A DNA stretch of 64,000 bases from Mesorhizobium sophorae (GCF_002270415.1 NZ_NNRI01000022.1:1054001-1118000); one strand, 5' to 3'; shown: positions 42,922-51,918, counted from the first letter of the stretch. Notes: generated from the sequence alone by a model not told the origin. Translations and numbers: made by a program.

Positions 42922-43799
42922 GCCATGGCCTCCTCGACAATCCGGCCAAGCTCCGGCGCGATGCAGATCAGGTCTTCTTCGTCCTTGATCAGCACGCCGA
43001 TCGATCGGCGGAAGGCTTCGGGCCACGGGCTGCCGCCCTTTTCCAGAATGGTCGCGGCGTTGGCCCATTCGACCGCCTCGGCAATTCCGGGCGGCTTGGC
43101 CAGCGGGCGGGCACGGATGCTCTGCACGGCTGCCGCCACCGCGCGTGCGGTGTCTTGCGCCACATCGCCGGCGCGCAGCATGATGATGGCGGCCTCGCGC
43201 TCGGCGTCGGGATAGCCGATCCAGTGGTAGACGCAGCGGCGGCGCAGCGCCTCGGCGAGTTCGCGGGTGCGGTTCGAGGTCAGGATGACGATCGGCTGAG
43301 CTGTGGCGCGGATGGTGCCGCGCTCGGGAATGCTGATCTGGAAATCGGAGAGGAATTCCAGAAGCAGCGCCTCGAATTCATGGTCCGATCGGTCGATCTC
43401 GTCGACCAGCAGCACGCGCTGCTCCGGCGCCCTCAGCACCTGCAGCAGCGGCCGGGCGATCAGGAAACGGTCGTCATAGATGTCGATCTCGTGCTCGCCG
43501 GCATGGCGGATGGCGAGCAATTGGCGCTGGTAGTTCCATTCGTAGAGCGCGTGCGCGGCGTCGATGCCTTCGTAGCATTGCAGCCGTACGAGATCGCGGC
43601 CGAGCAGTTGCGCGATCGCCTTGGCCGCTTCCGTCTTGCCGACGCCCGGCGCGCCTTCGAGCAGCAGCGGCTTGCCCAGCCGGATAGCCAGGAAGATGGC
43701 GGTTGCCAGGCTGTCATCGGCTAGATAGCGCGAGGCGGCCAGCTGCTGCGCCACTGCCTCCGGCGAGGTCGCTGATGTCTCGGCATTCACCTCGGGCAT
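42918..43799 (-). CDS. MoxR-family AAA+ ATPase (CoxD-like)
   Basis: A 293-residue AAA+ chaperone-like ATPase. Walker A is GAPGVGKTE near residue 49, Walker B VLLVDEIDRSD near 129, sensor 1 TSNRTREL and arginine finger region RRRCVYHWIGYPD. Together with the CoxE-like protein it probably inserts or sulfurates the molybdenum cofactor of the hydroxylase encoded just upstream. It starts nine bases after the C-terminal large-subunit gene. Confidence 0.9.
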   Translation of the reverse strand: MPEVNAETSATSPEAVAQQLAASRYLADDSLATAIFLAIRLGKPLLLEGAPGVGKTEAAKAIAQLLGRDLVRLQCYEGIDAAHALYEWNYQRQLLAIRHAGEHEIDIYDDRFLIARPLLQVLRAPEQRVLLVDEIDRSDHEFEALLLEFLSDFQISIPERGTIRATAQPIVILTSNRTRELAEALRRRCVYHWIGYPDAEREAAIIMLRAGDVAQDTARAVAAAVQSIRARPLAKPPGIAEAVEWANAATILEKGGSPWPEAFRRSIGVLIKDEEDLICIAPELGRIVEEAMA

Positions 43800-43808
43800 T
43801 TCGATCGC

Positions 43809-44813
43809 TCAGTTCGCCGCTTGCGCCCTGAGCGCGCGCAGGATGCGCTCTGGCGTGATCGGCAGCGTGTCGATGCGCACGCCGACGGCGTCGAAGACGG
43901 CATTGGCAAGCGCTGGTATCTGCGGGTTGGCGCACATTTCGCCCGGCCCCTTGGCGCCATAAGGCCCGTCGGCCGACGGTCGCTCCAGCACAATGATCTC
44001 AGTCTCGGCAAGATCGCCGGGGCCAGGCATCAGGTATTGGTTGAAGTCGGTGCCGCCATGGTCGCGGTTGGGATAGTAGGGCTCGGTCGTCTCGTAGAGC
44101 GCGTGGCTGATGCCCATCCATGAGCCGCCGACCAGCTGCTGCTCGACCATTTTCGGGTTCAGCGCACGGCCGATCTCAAAAACGTTCTTCACCGTCAGCA
44201 CGGTGACCTCGCCGGTCTCGTCGTCGACCTCGACCTCGGCCACGGTGCAGGCATGTGCATAGCAGGTCGACGGCTTCATCGCGCCGGTCTCTTTCTCGGG
44301 ATAGGAGCGCGGGATCAGGAACATGCCGCGGCCGGAGATCGAGCGGCCGCGCTTGAAATGAGCCGACAGTGCGACGTCGAAGATCGAGATCGATTTTTGC
44401 GGCGCGCCCTTGACCAGGATGTTGCCCTGTCCATCGGTCTCGAGGTCGGAGGCGTTCACTTCCAGCTCCTCTGCGGCCACTTCCAGCATCACCTGGCGGG
44501 CTTCCTTGGCGGCCTGGATGACGGCGTTGCCGGCGCGGTGGGTGCCGCGCGAGGCGAAGGTGCCCATGCAGTGCGGGCCGGTATCGGTGTCGGCGGTGTC
44601 GACGACGACGCGGTCGGTCGGCACGCCGATGGTCTCGGCGCAGATCTGCGCCATGATCTGTTTCATGCCCTGGCCGAGATCGACTGATGACAGCGTGACC
44701 ATGAAATTGCCGGTCGGCGTCGAATGCACCAGGGCCTGGGTCGGGTCGCCGCCAAGGTTCATGCCGGTTGGATAGTTGATGGCGGCAACGCCGCGTCCGC
44801 GCCTGATCGCCAT
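43809..44813 (-). CDS. Molybdenum hydroxylase large subunit, C-terminal part (split)
   Basis: A 334-residue protein equivalent to the C-terminal MoCo-binding half of xanthine dehydrogenase-type large subunits. It carries VDLGQGMKQIMAQI (cofactor dithiolene contacts), GTFASRGTHRAGNAV and, near the end, GAKGPGEM containing the active-site base Glu. Its ATG lies two bases after the stop of the N-terminal part and has a GGGAG ribosome binding site inside that gene's end, so it is translated as its own polypeptide. The split parallels the L and M subunits of nicotinate dehydrogenase of Eubacterium barkeri. Confidence 0.85.
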   Translation of the reverse strand: MAIRRGRGVAAINYPTGMNLGGDPTQALVHSTPTGNFMVTLSSVDLGQGMKQIMAQICAETIGVPTDRVVVDTADTDTGPHCMGTFASRGTHRAGNAVIQAAKEARQVMLEVAAEELEVNASDLETDGQGNILVKGAPQKSISIFDVALSAHFKRGRSISGRGMFLIPRSYPEKETGAMKPSTCYAHACTVAEVEVDDETGEVTVLTVKNVFEIGRALNPKMVEQQLVGGSWMGISHALYETTEPYYPNRDHGGTDFNQYLMPGPGDLAETEIIVLERPSADGPYGAKGPGEMCANPQIPALANAVFDAVGVRIDTLPITPERILRALRAQAAN

Positions 44814-44814
44814 C

Positions 44815-46182
44815 TCAAGCTCCCTTCACGTAGGACGACATCGCCATGAATTTTTCCGCCACAGGCCAGTTGGCCGCGCGCGAGGCTTCCTGCATGCACT
44901 CGATTAGCGCCGCACCCTCGGTCGGCTGGCGATGCGCCTTCATATCGCCGTCACGATAGGCGTTGATGAAGCGGAATTCGAGCGGATCCATGCCGATCAG
45001 CCGCGCCAGCTTGTCCATCTGCACCTCCAGAGCGAAGTCGCCAATGGTGACGCCGAAGCCGCGCATTGCGGAGGAGGGCGTGCGGTTGGTGTAGACGCAG
45101 TAGGTGTCGATCCAGACATTGGGGATGGTGTAGGGGCCGGGATAGTGGCCGGCGCCCTTCTGCGCGCCGTAGGGCGAATGGCGCGAATAGGCGCCGGCGT
45201 CGGTATAGCCGGTGACCTTGCGCGCGACGATGCGGCCGTCCTTCATGACGCCGTCCCTGATGACCACCTTTTCGGCGGCGCGCGGCGAGGAGATCTGCAT
45301 CTCCTCCTCGCGGCTGTAGATGAAGGAAACCGGACGGCCGGTGAGCTTGGCGCCGAGAATGGCGATCGGCTCGACGATGACGTCGACCTTGCCGCCGAAG
45401 CCGCCGCCGACGGTGCCGCCGACGAAATGGAGCTTGTTGCCGGGCATTTGCAGGATGATCGAGGCGTTGTCGAGGGTGAAGAACATCGCCTGCGTGTTGG
45501 TGTAGCAGGTGAAGCGGTCATTGCCTTCGGGCGCCACCACGCAGCCGGTGGTCTCGGTCGGCGCATGCTCGATCGGCGAGGACTGGTAGCTCTGCTCGAG
45601 GACGTGGTCGGCGGCCGCGAAGCCTGCCTCGACATCGCCGAAACGCACCTTGCGGCATTCGCCGCTGTCATAGAGATAATAATTCTGGCCGTGGAACTCG
45701 TTGACCAGCGGCGCGCCGGGCTTCAGCGCTTCCTCCATGTCGAAGACGGCCGGCAGCACTTCATAGTCAACCTTGACCTTGGCGGCGGCTTCTTGGGCGG
45801 CGCGCTCGGTTTCGGCCAGAACGGCGACCACGGCCTCGCCCTTCCAGCGCACTTTGCCGTCGGCCAGCACCGTCTCGTCCTCCGGTCCAATCTGGATCAG
45901 GATCAGGATGGTGTAGACATTGTGCGGCACGTCCTTGGCGGTAATGATTTTCACCACGCCTGGATGCTTTTCCGCCTCCGAGGTGTCGATCGAGCGGATG
46001 CGGGCGTGATGATGCGGGCTGCGCACCATCTTCAGGTGCAGCATGCCGGGGAAATTGCGGTCGGCGAAAAAAGCGGTCTTGCCGGTGACATGACCGGGTG
46101 AATCCGAGCGCGGCCGGGGCTGGCCGATCTCGTGCAGATCATCCTTGCGGACATCGGCGAAGTAGCTCTTGCGCAGTTCCAT
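44815..46182 (-). CDS. Molybdenum hydroxylase large subunit, N-terminal part (split)
   Basis: A 455-residue protein covering the a/b hammerhead domain and first MoCo-binding domain of xanthine dehydrogenase-type enzymes. Features are HVTGKTAFFADRNFPGMLH, RSPHHHARI, the EALKPGAPLVNE stretch, VGGTVGGGFGGKVDV (family G-rich loop) and RTPSSAMRGFGV. Normal large subunits are about 770 residues; this one stops midway and the rest is encoded by the next gene. It lies 11 bases after the [2Fe-2S] subunit gene. ATG 46182 is chosen because the family sequence begins there. Confidence 0.87.
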   Translation of the reverse strand: MELRKSYFADVRKDDLHEIGQPRPRSDSPGHVTGKTAFFADRNFPGMLHLKMVRSPHHHARIRSIDTSEAEKHPGVVKIITAKDVPHNVYTILILIQIGPEDETVLADGKVRWKGEAVVAVLAETERAAQEAAAKVKVDYEVLPAVFDMEEALKPGAPLVNEFHGQNYYLYDSGECRKVRFGDVEAGFAAADHVLEQSYQSSPIEHAPTETTGCVVAPEGNDRFTCYTNTQAMFFTLDNASIILQMPGNKLHFVGGTVGGGFGGKVDVIVEPIAILGAKLTGRPVSFIYSREEEMQISSPRAAEKVVIRDGVMKDGRIVARKVTGYTDAGAYSRHSPYGAQKGAGHYPGPYTIPNVWIDTYCVYTNRTPSSAMRGFGVTIGDFALEVQMDKLARLIGMDPLEFRFINAYRDGDMKAHRQPTEGAALIECMQEASRAANWPVAEKFMAMSSYVKGA

Positions 46183-46193
46183 GTTTGCTTCCC

Positions 46194-46676
46194 TCAGGCC
46201 GCGTTTTGCGAATTGGCGCGGGCTGCACGCAGCACCGCCTGGATGATCGGCTCGTAGCCGGTACAACGGCAGACGTTCCCCGACAGCGCCTCGACCACGT
46301 CGTCGCGGCTGGGATTGGGTGTATGGTTGAGCAGCACCTTGGCGGCCATGATCATGCCCGGCGTGCAGAAGCCGCATTGCGTGGCGAAGGTGTCGAGGAA
46401 AGCGTGCTGCAGCGGGTGCAGAACGCCACCCTCCGAAAGCCCCGATGTCGTCGTGATGGCAGCACCATTGCACGTCTCGGCCAGCGTCAGGCAGGACAGC
46501 CGCAGCTCGCCGTCTATGATGACCGAACAGGCGCCGCAGGTGCCTTGATGGCAGCCGCCTTTCGGCGAGGTGTCGCCGATCTTGTCGCGCAAGGCGTGAA
46601 GCAGCGTCGTGCCGCTGTCGATGAATTCGGCCTTTTCAGAGCCGTTGAGCGTGAACTGGACCGGGACCTTTGCCAT
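46194..46676 (-). CDS. Molybdenum hydroxylase [2Fe-2S] subunit
   Basis: A 160-residue iron-sulfur subunit. The plant-ferredoxin-type cluster is bound by Cys in GGCHQGTCGACSV and LSC (near residues 41-62), and the second cluster by CGFCTPGM and CRCTGYEP in the C-terminal four-helix domain. It passes electrons between the molybdenum centre and the FAD subunit encoded 60 bases upstream. Length and motif order are those of CoxS/NdhS subunits. Confidence 0.95.
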   Translation of the reverse strand: MAKVPVQFTLNGSEKAEFIDSGTTLLHALRDKIGDTSPKGGCHQGTCGACSVIIDGELRLSCLTLAETCNGAAITTTSGLSEGGVLHPLQHAFLDTFATQCGFCTPGMIMAAKVLLNHTPNPSRDDVVEALSGNVCRCTGYEPIIQAVLRAARANSQNAA

Positions 46677-46736
46677 GTTTCCTCCTTGCGCGCCTGCCCG
46701 ATTGATCCGACAGACGCGCGCCCCCCAACGGGTGTT

Positions 46737-47531
46737 TCAGGTCAGCAGCAGCCGGCCGAGATGGACCGGCAGCACTTCGTTGCGATACCAGGCGCTGGCG
46801 ATCGGATCGGTGACGGGCGAGGTGCCTTCGTTGCCCACGGCGAGCGCCGGGGCGATGCCGTCCTTGGTCAGGCTTTGGCCGATCAATGCTTTTTCCGCCG
46901 CCTTGGCGCGCATCGGCCGGTCTGCCATGCAGCCGAGCGCGATCCGCGCCGAGGACACGGCGCCGTCGCCGGCCAGTTCAAGTACGGCGGCGATGCTGAG
47001 CAGCGAGACGCCCTTCGGCTTGACCCGCGACACTTTCAGGAAGCGAAAGCCGTCTGCCTTCGGAAGTGCGAAAGCGACCGAAGTGACGATAGCGCGGTTG
47101 CTGTCGCGCCGGGTCAGAAAGGTTTCGATCGGCGTTTCGCCGTCATGGGTGCTGACCGTGGCATCGAGCGCCAGCAGGGCAACGGCGAAGTCGCCATAAG
47201 GCGCCGGTGCGAACAGATTGCCGCCAACCGTCGCCATGTTGCGAACCGCCGGGCCGCCGACGGCGCGGGCGGCTTTGGCAAGGAAGCCGAGATCCGGATT
47301 ACCGCCGATCGCCGCCATGGTCACTGAAGCGCCGATGCGGGCCTTGCCGTCGGTAACGGTAATTGCTGAAAGCGACGGCTCGGTCGAACGGATCAGGCTG
47401 GAGACCGAAACATCGCCTTCATTGGCGGCGCGCACGACCAGCGTGCCACCACCGAGATAGCGGGTGCCCTGGGATTTCAGCGCCGCGTTGGCCTCCTTCA
47501 CCGTCGCAAAAGTCTGCAGTGCTAGCGCCAT
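46737..47531 (-). CDS. Molybdenum hydroxylase FAD-binding subunit
   Basis: A 264-residue CoxM/NdhF-type flavoprotein. Signature sequences are RYLGGGTLVVRAA near residue 24, IGASVTMAAI and the second flavin loop NMATVGGNLFAPAPYGDFA near residue 97. The C-terminal CO_deh_flav_C domain follows from about residue 165. It transfers electrons to the final acceptor. It starts 12 bases after the SRPBCC gene. Confidence 0.9.
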   Translation of the reverse strand: MALALQTFATVKEANAALKSQGTRYLGGGTLVVRAANEGDVSVSSLIRSTEPSLSAITVTDGKARIGASVTMAAIGGNPDLGFLAKAARAVGGPAVRNMATVGGNLFAPAPYGDFAVALLALDATVSTHDGETPIETFLTRRDSNRAIVTSVAFALPKADGFRFLKVSRVKPKGVSLLSIAAVLELAGDGAVSSARIALGCMADRPMRAKAAEKALIGQSLTKDGIAPALAVGNEGTSPVTDPIASAWYRNEVLPVHLGRLLLT

Positions 47532-47543
47532 AGCCAGGCTCCC

Positions 47544-47987
47544 TCAGCTCTGGCCGGCGAAATGGCTCTTCAAGGCGTTGAAGCCGCCCTGGAAGACATT
47601 GGCGCCCATGCCCTCGGCCAGCTTGCTGGCTTCCTCCGGCGCTGCGTCGAAGCTGGCGGTCCATTCGGCATAGGTTCGGTCGCCATCCGTCACGCGCCTG
47701 AGCTGCAGCGTCGCCTTGTGGTTGGTGAGCGGCTGCGGCGTCTCTAGGATCGAGTAGCTGACGAGGAAATTGTTGTCGGAGAAGTCGAGCAGCTTTTCGC
47801 GAATGCGGGCGCCACTGGCGAGCTGGAAATTGCGCACGCAGCCGATCGTCGAGGCGTCCTTGCCGTCCTCGATATAGCTTTCCACCATTCGCGGGTGCCA
47901 GCCTGGCAGGCCGTTAAAGTCGCGAATGCGCGCCCAGACCTGTTCGACCGGCGCGTCGATGACGCTTGAGATGGTGACGTTCGCCAT
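47544..47987 (-). CDS. SRPBCC family protein
   Basis: A 147-residue START-like fold protein. The opening VTISSVIDAPVEQVWARIRDFNGLPGWHP is typical of the polyketide cyclase/CoxG-like SRPBCC group, which bind hydrophobic ligands. CoxG-type proteins occur in CO dehydrogenase-like operons, where they aid membrane recruitment or maturation. It is the first structural gene of the molybdenum hydroxylase operon; the AraC gene lies 133 bases upstream on the same strand. Confidence 0.85.
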   Translation of the reverse strand: MANVTISSVIDAPVEQVWARIRDFNGLPGWHPRMVESYIEDGKDASTIGCVRNFQLASGARIREKLLDFSDNNFLVSYSILETPQPLTNHKATLQLRRVTDGDRTYAEWTASFDAAPEEASKLAEGMGANVFQGGFNALKSHFAGQS

Positions 47988-48120
47988 ATGGATGTCCCCT
48001 TGCAGATGCGGCAGTTGGGCAAGGGTAGGGCGGCCAAGTCAAAGGCGCTTATCAATGCGTCTTGAGCCCGTATCAAGGAGTCTGAAAAAGGGTGGGAGTC
48101 TGAAAAAGCGGCCGGTTGGC

Positions 48121-48948
48121 TCAGGCGATCATCCGCGCCGCTTCACGGTAGAGCGTCGGCGGTACGCCGACATGGTCGCGGAAGAAGCGCGAGAAATTGC
48201 CCTGCGTGGTGAAGCCGAGATTGCAGGCGACCGAAATCAGCGGTTCCTGCGACCACTGCAATTGCCGCACCGCTTCCTCCATGCGCAGCGTGTTCCAGTA
48301 GACATTGGGCGTCAGATTGGTCTGTTCCTTGAACAGGGCGAAGAAGTGCGGCCGCGACAGGCCGACGGCGCGCGCCACCTCGTCGAAGTAGATGCGCTCG
48401 CAGACATTGGCCTTCATCAGCTGGATTGCCTTGCGGACGCGGAAATCCTGCATGGTGTTTATGCGGACGCGGGCTTCCTGCGGCGCCGAAGCGTCCGCGG
48501 CATCGAGGACACTGTCGATAAAACGCTCGATCTCGTAATTGGCGACATCGTCGACGCTTTCATTGTCGATGAGGTGATCGAGCAGACTGGCGGCCGCCTG
48601 GTGCAGCCAGGGTTCCAACGTGATTGCGGCCTGCGAGAACAGCGGTGCGGACGAAGGCAGGTCGCGGCGCCGCCGCGCCCAGTCGGGATCGATGTAGAAG
48701 GCGAGGAACAGGCCCGGCGTGCCGTTCCGCGACAGGACATGGCTGTGCGGCTGAAAGGAGTTGATGCCGGCGGCGGTGCGCGGGCCAAGCCGCACCGTCT
48801 CGCGGCCGATGGTCATCTCGCCGGCCGTGCCTTCCAGCCAGATGATCAAATGTGCTTCGACATGGGCATGGGTGACGAAGTCGCTCGCGACATTCAGGAC
48901 AGAAACATGTCCGAACCGGCCCCAGTAGAGCCTGATCGCTTCCGTCAT
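48121..48948 (-). CDS. AraC family transcriptional regulator
   Basis: A 275-residue regulator with an N-terminal cupin-like sensing domain (residues 15-140; HAHVEAHLIIWLEG and HSHVLSRNG) and a C-terminal pair of helix-turn-helix motifs (YFDEVARAVGLSRPHFFALFK, SVACNLGFTTQGNFSRFFRDHVG). It lies at the head of the molybdenum hydroxylase operon on the same strand and is its likely activator. The effector would be the heterocyclic or aromatic substrate. Confidence 0.9.
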   Translation of the reverse strand: MTEAIRLYWGRFGHVSVLNVASDFVTHAHVEAHLIIWLEGTAGEMTIGRETVRLGPRTAAGINSFQPHSHVLSRNGTPGLFLAFYIDPDWARRRRDLPSSAPLFSQAAITLEPWLHQAAASLLDHLIDNESVDDVANYEIERFIDSVLDAADASAPQEARVRINTMQDFRVRKAIQLMKANVCERIYFDEVARAVGLSRPHFFALFKEQTNLTPNVYWNTLRMEEAVRQLQWSQEPLISVACNLGFTTQGNFSRFFRDHVGVPPTLYREAARMIA

Positions 48949-49135
48949 GGGTATTCCTCCCGCAGACGACTGGCCTCCCTTCGCCTGCGGGGCGGATTGT
49001 GCGGCTGAGTTCGGGGCCGCGTCAAGACGTGGGCCTGTGGCGAGGGTGGATGACGGCCGATGCCGGTGGATTTTCAGACTGAGCGATAGGCAGTGAACCG
49101 AACAACGGTTGGATGGCCGCGCCGGCGTTGGTGGC

Positions 49136-49903
49136 TCAAACCGAAGCCGTCATGCCGCCGTCGACATAGAGCGTATGGCCGTTGACGAAGGACGATGCGT
49201 TGGAGGCGAGGAACACGGCGGCGCCGATCAGTTCGTCGACATTGCCCCAGCGCCCGGCAGGCGTGCGCTTCTCCAGCCAGGCGGAAAATTCGGGATTGTC
49301 GACCAGCGCCTGGTTCATTTCGGTGCGGAAGTAGCCGGGCGCGATCGCGTTGATCTGCAGGCCGTATTTCGCCCAGTCGGTGCACATGCCCCTGGTCAGA
49401 TTCCTGATCGCGCCCTTGGTTGCTGTGTAGGGCGCGATGTTCGGCCGCGCCAGTTCGCTCTGCACCGAGCCAATGTTGATGATCTTGCCCATGCCGCGCG
49501 CGATCATGTGGCGGGCGACCGCCTTGCCGGCATGGAAGGCGCCTGACACATTGGTCTTGAACAGCCGCTCCCATTGATCCTCGGGAAAATCCTCGAGCGG
49601 CGCGCGGAACTGCACGCCGGCGTTGTTGACCAGGATATCGATGGCGCCGATCTCGGCTTCGATGCGGGCGATGTCCGCGTTGACCGCTTGAAAATCAGTG
49701 ACGTCGAAGGTCGAGGCGTGCGCCTTGAAGCCGGCATCGCGCAGCTTTTCGACGGCGCCGCCGATCCTGGCGGCATCGCGGCCGTTCAGCACCACGCCGG
49801 CGCCATGTTCAGCCAGGCCGCGCGCCAGGGCAAAACCTATACCCTGACCAGAGCCGGTTACCAGCGCCAGCCGGCCCTCAAGGCTGAACAGCGAGTTTGC
49901 CAT
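49136..49903 (-). CDS. SDR family oxidoreductase, gluconate 5-dehydrogenase-like
   Basis: A 255-residue classical SDR: TGSGQGIG nucleotide-binding motif (residues 16-23), NNAGVQF, catalytic Ser in NIGSVQSEL and Tyr-Lys in YTATKGAI. The overall sequence, with RGMCTDWAKYGLQINAIAPGYF and FVNGHTLYVDGGM, resembles IdnO/gluconate 5-dehydrogenases, which interconvert gluconate and 5-ketogluconate; related enzymes act on other aldonates and polyols. It is downstream of a sugar ABC permease gene and so probably oxidises the imported sugar derivative. ATG 49903 is preferred; an upstream ATG at 49939 lies in a repeat element. Confidence 0.85.
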   Translation of the reverse strand: MANSLFSLEGRLALVTGSGQGIGFALARGLAEHGAGVVLNGRDAARIGGAVEKLRDAGFKAHASTFDVTDFQAVNADIARIEAEIGAIDILVNNAGVQFRAPLEDFPEDQWERLFKTNVSGAFHAGKAVARHMIARGMGKIINIGSVQSELARPNIAPYTATKGAIRNLTRGMCTDWAKYGLQINAIAPGYFRTEMNQALVDNPEFSAWLEKRTPAGRWGNVDELIGAAVFLASNASSFVNGHTLYVDGGMTASV

Positions 49904-49920
49904 CACTCTGTCTTTTGTTC

Positions 49921-49989
49921 GACCATGATATCTGGACAAGCGGTTTCCGTTTGTCCGAAAAGCCGGTTTCCACTTTCGGGATCATGGTC
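49921..49989. repeat. Nested palindromic intergenic repeat
   Basis: GACCATGAT (49921-49929) and ATCATGGTC (49981-49989) are perfect outer arms. Inside lie GGACAAGCGGTTTCC and the TTGTCCGAAAAGCCGG / CCACTTTCGGG segment, which are typical parts of an abundant rhizobial palindromic repeat. It fills the space between the permease stop and the SDR start and probably folds in the mRNA. Confidence 0.65.
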
Positions 49990-50988
49990 CTAGTCGTTGC
50001 GGCGGAAATTGCGGATGCGGTCGAACAGAACCGCCAGCAGGATGGCGCCGCCGATGAACACGCCTTGCCAGAACGCGTTGATGCCGAGCAGGCCGAGACT
50101 GTTGCGGATCACCTCGATGAGCGCCGCGCCGACGATGGCGCCGAAGGCGGTGCCAACGCCGCCGGCAAGGTTGGCGCCGCCGATGACGGTGGCGGCGATG
50201 ACCTGAAGCTCCATGCCGGTGCCGAGATTGGTGGTGACCGCGCCCAGCCATCCAGTCTGGATGATACCGGCAATGCCGGCCGACAGCGCCGAAATCATGT
50301 AGACGGCGACCTTGATCTGGCGCACCGGAACGCCGGTCAGCGTCGCAGCATGCTCATTGCCGCCGATGGCGAAGATGTGCCGGCCGAACTTGGTCCAGCG
50401 CAAGATGAAGCCGGTGATCAGCGCCAAAAGGATCATGTAAAGCACTGGATTGGCGATGCCGAACACCCAGGCGCCGCCGCCCAGCGCCAGCAGCTTGTTG
50501 TGGTCCGGTCCGAACTGGAAGACGACGGTGTTGTTGGAAGCAACCATGGCCAGGCTGCGCGCGATCGACAACATGCCGAGCGTCACCACGAACGGCGGGA
50601 AGCCGAGATAGGCGATCAAAATGCCGTTGAAGGCGCCGATGGCAAGCGCGGTTGCGATAGAGGCCAGGATGCCGATCTCGATCGAGTAGCCGGCATGCAT
50701 GGTGACGGCCAGCACCATCGACGACAGGCACAGCACCGAACCGACCGAGAGGTCGATGCCGCCGGTGATGATGACGAAGGTCATGCCGAGCGCGATGATG
50801 GCGACGAAGGTGATGTTGCGGGTGATGTTGTAGAGGTTCTTCTGCGTGGCGAAGGCGTCGGTGGCAAACGACAGGAACAGGCAGGCAAGGATGACCGCGA
50901 TCACCACCCAGAAGGTCTGGCTGGCAAACAGCTTCGACAGCAAGGTGTGCTGTTTCTGTGCGATCGTCTGGTCAAGGGTGACTGCCAT
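49990..50988 (-). CDS. Sugar-type ABC permease (FrcC/RbsC-like)
   Basis: A 332-residue permease with about nine membrane segments. Family motifs are GGIDLSVGSVLCLS near residue 76, FGRHIFAIGGNEHAATLTGVP near 205 and GGANLAGGVGTAFGAI near 270. With the single-domain ATPase upstream and the divergent binding protein it forms an FrcBCA-type importer; FrcC of Sinorhizobium imports fructose, mannose and ribose. The substrate here is probably a sugar or aldonate handled by the linked dehydrogenases. Confidence 0.88.
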   Translation of the reverse strand: MAVTLDQTIAQKQHTLLSKLFASQTFWVVIAVILACLFLSFATDAFATQKNLYNITRNITFVAIIALGMTFVIITGGIDLSVGSVLCLSSMVLAVTMHAGYSIEIGILASIATALAIGAFNGILIAYLGFPPFVVTLGMLSIARSLAMVASNNTVVFQFGPDHNKLLALGGGAWVFGIANPVLYMILLALITGFILRWTKFGRHIFAIGGNEHAATLTGVPVRQIKVAVYMISALSAGIAGIIQTGWLGAVTTNLGTGMELQVIAATVIGGANLAGGVGTAFGAIVGAALIEVIRNSLGLLGINAFWQGVFIGGAILLAVLFDRIRNFRRND

Positions 50989-51023
50989 TATCGACCTTTA
51001 TCTGTCGGTGAAACGCGCTGAAA

Positions 51024-51764
51024 TCAAACCTGTTCGATAGCACCGGTGATCAGCCCGGTGACTTCCTCGGGCGAACTGGACGCGATCGTCTTGTCGGCGA
51101 CCTTGCGGCCACGCCGCATGACGATGACGCGGTCGGCGACGGTGAAAACGTCGGGCATGCGGTGGCTGATCAGCACGACCGCGATGCCCTGGTCGCGCAA
51201 ATGGCGGATCAGGTTGAGCACCTCGGCGACCTGCCGCACCGAGATCGCCGCCGTTGGCTCGTCCATCAGCACGATCTTGGCTTGCGACAGCATGGTGCGG
51301 GCGATCGCCACCGCCTGGCGCTGGCCACCCGACATCTGCTTGACGAGGTCGCGCGGGCGGGTCTCGGACTTGAGCTCCGCGAAGATCTGGCCGGCGCGCT
51401 TGTACATAGAAGCGTAGTCGAGGATGCGGAAGGGGCCGACGCCGCGGCGCAATTCACGGCCGAGATAGACATTCGCCGCTGCCGTCAGATTGTTGCAGAG
51501 CGCCAGGTCCTGGTGGACGATCTCAATGCCGTGCTGGCGGGCTTCGACCGGCTTGTGCAGGATCAAATCCTTGCCGTCCATCTGCATGGTGCCGTGGCTC
51601 GGGCGGAAATTGCCGGCGATCATCTTGACCAGCGTCGACTTGCCGGCGCCATTGTCGCCCATCAGGCCGACCACCTGGCCGGGCTCGATCGACAAAGACA
51701 CGTCGTTGACCGCCTGGATGGCACCGAAATGCTTCGATATGTTGGTGAGTTCGAGAACCGCCAC
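51024..51764 (-). CDS. Sugar-type ABC ATPase, single domain (FrcA-like)
   Basis: A 246-residue ATPase, half the size of RbsA-type proteins. Walker A is GDNGAGKST near residue 36, the signature MSGGQRQAVAIARTM, Walker B IVLMDEPTAAIS and the switch His in LISHRMPDVF. The short form is characteristic of FrcA of the rhizobial fructose importer. It presumably works as a homodimer with the permease encoded 35 bases downstream. It is transcribed divergently from the binding-protein gene. Confidence 0.9.
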   Translation of the reverse strand: MAVLELTNISKHFGAIQAVNDVSLSIEPGQVVGLMGDNGAGKSTLVKMIAGNFRPSHGTMQMDGKDLILHKPVEARQHGIEIVHQDLALCNNLTAAANVYLGRELRRGVGPFRILDYASMYKRAGQIFAELKSETRPRDLVKQMSGGQRQAVAIARTMLSQAKIVLMDEPTAAISVRQVAEVLNLIRHLRDQGIAVVLISHRMPDVFTVADRVIVMRRGRKVADKTIASSSPEEVTGLITGAIEQV

Positions 51765-51906
51765 CAGCCTTCTTGCCTCCCCGTGCTTTGCGACCTGCTG
51801 CTGTTCCCGGCGTCAATGCCGGCGCTGCTTTGGCCTCGCTCTTCCCAGCTCCTCCCGGAAACAGCGTTAGCGTTCTTTTACGCAAAAGCCGGCGCGCGTC
51901 AATCAA

Positions 51907-51918
51907 TTGTCGGACGAA
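51907..51918. promoter_or_regulatory. FadR-type operator candidate, site 1
   Basis: TTGTCGGACGAA is a near-palindrome within the 470-bp divergent region between the ATPase and binding-protein genes. It shares the TTGTnnGACnAA pattern with sites at 51948 and 55357. GntR/FadR-family proteins often bind TTGTC-like half-sites of this kind, and two such regulators are encoded nearby. The rest of the divergent interval (51765-52010) holds no gene I can see. Confidence 0.55.

Noticed and set aside
49921..49989. TTGTCC/GGACAA arms as a further FadR-type operator
   Set aside because: They are part of a nested palindromic repeat of a kind common in rhizobial genomes and lie between cotranscribed genes, so a regulator site is less likely.
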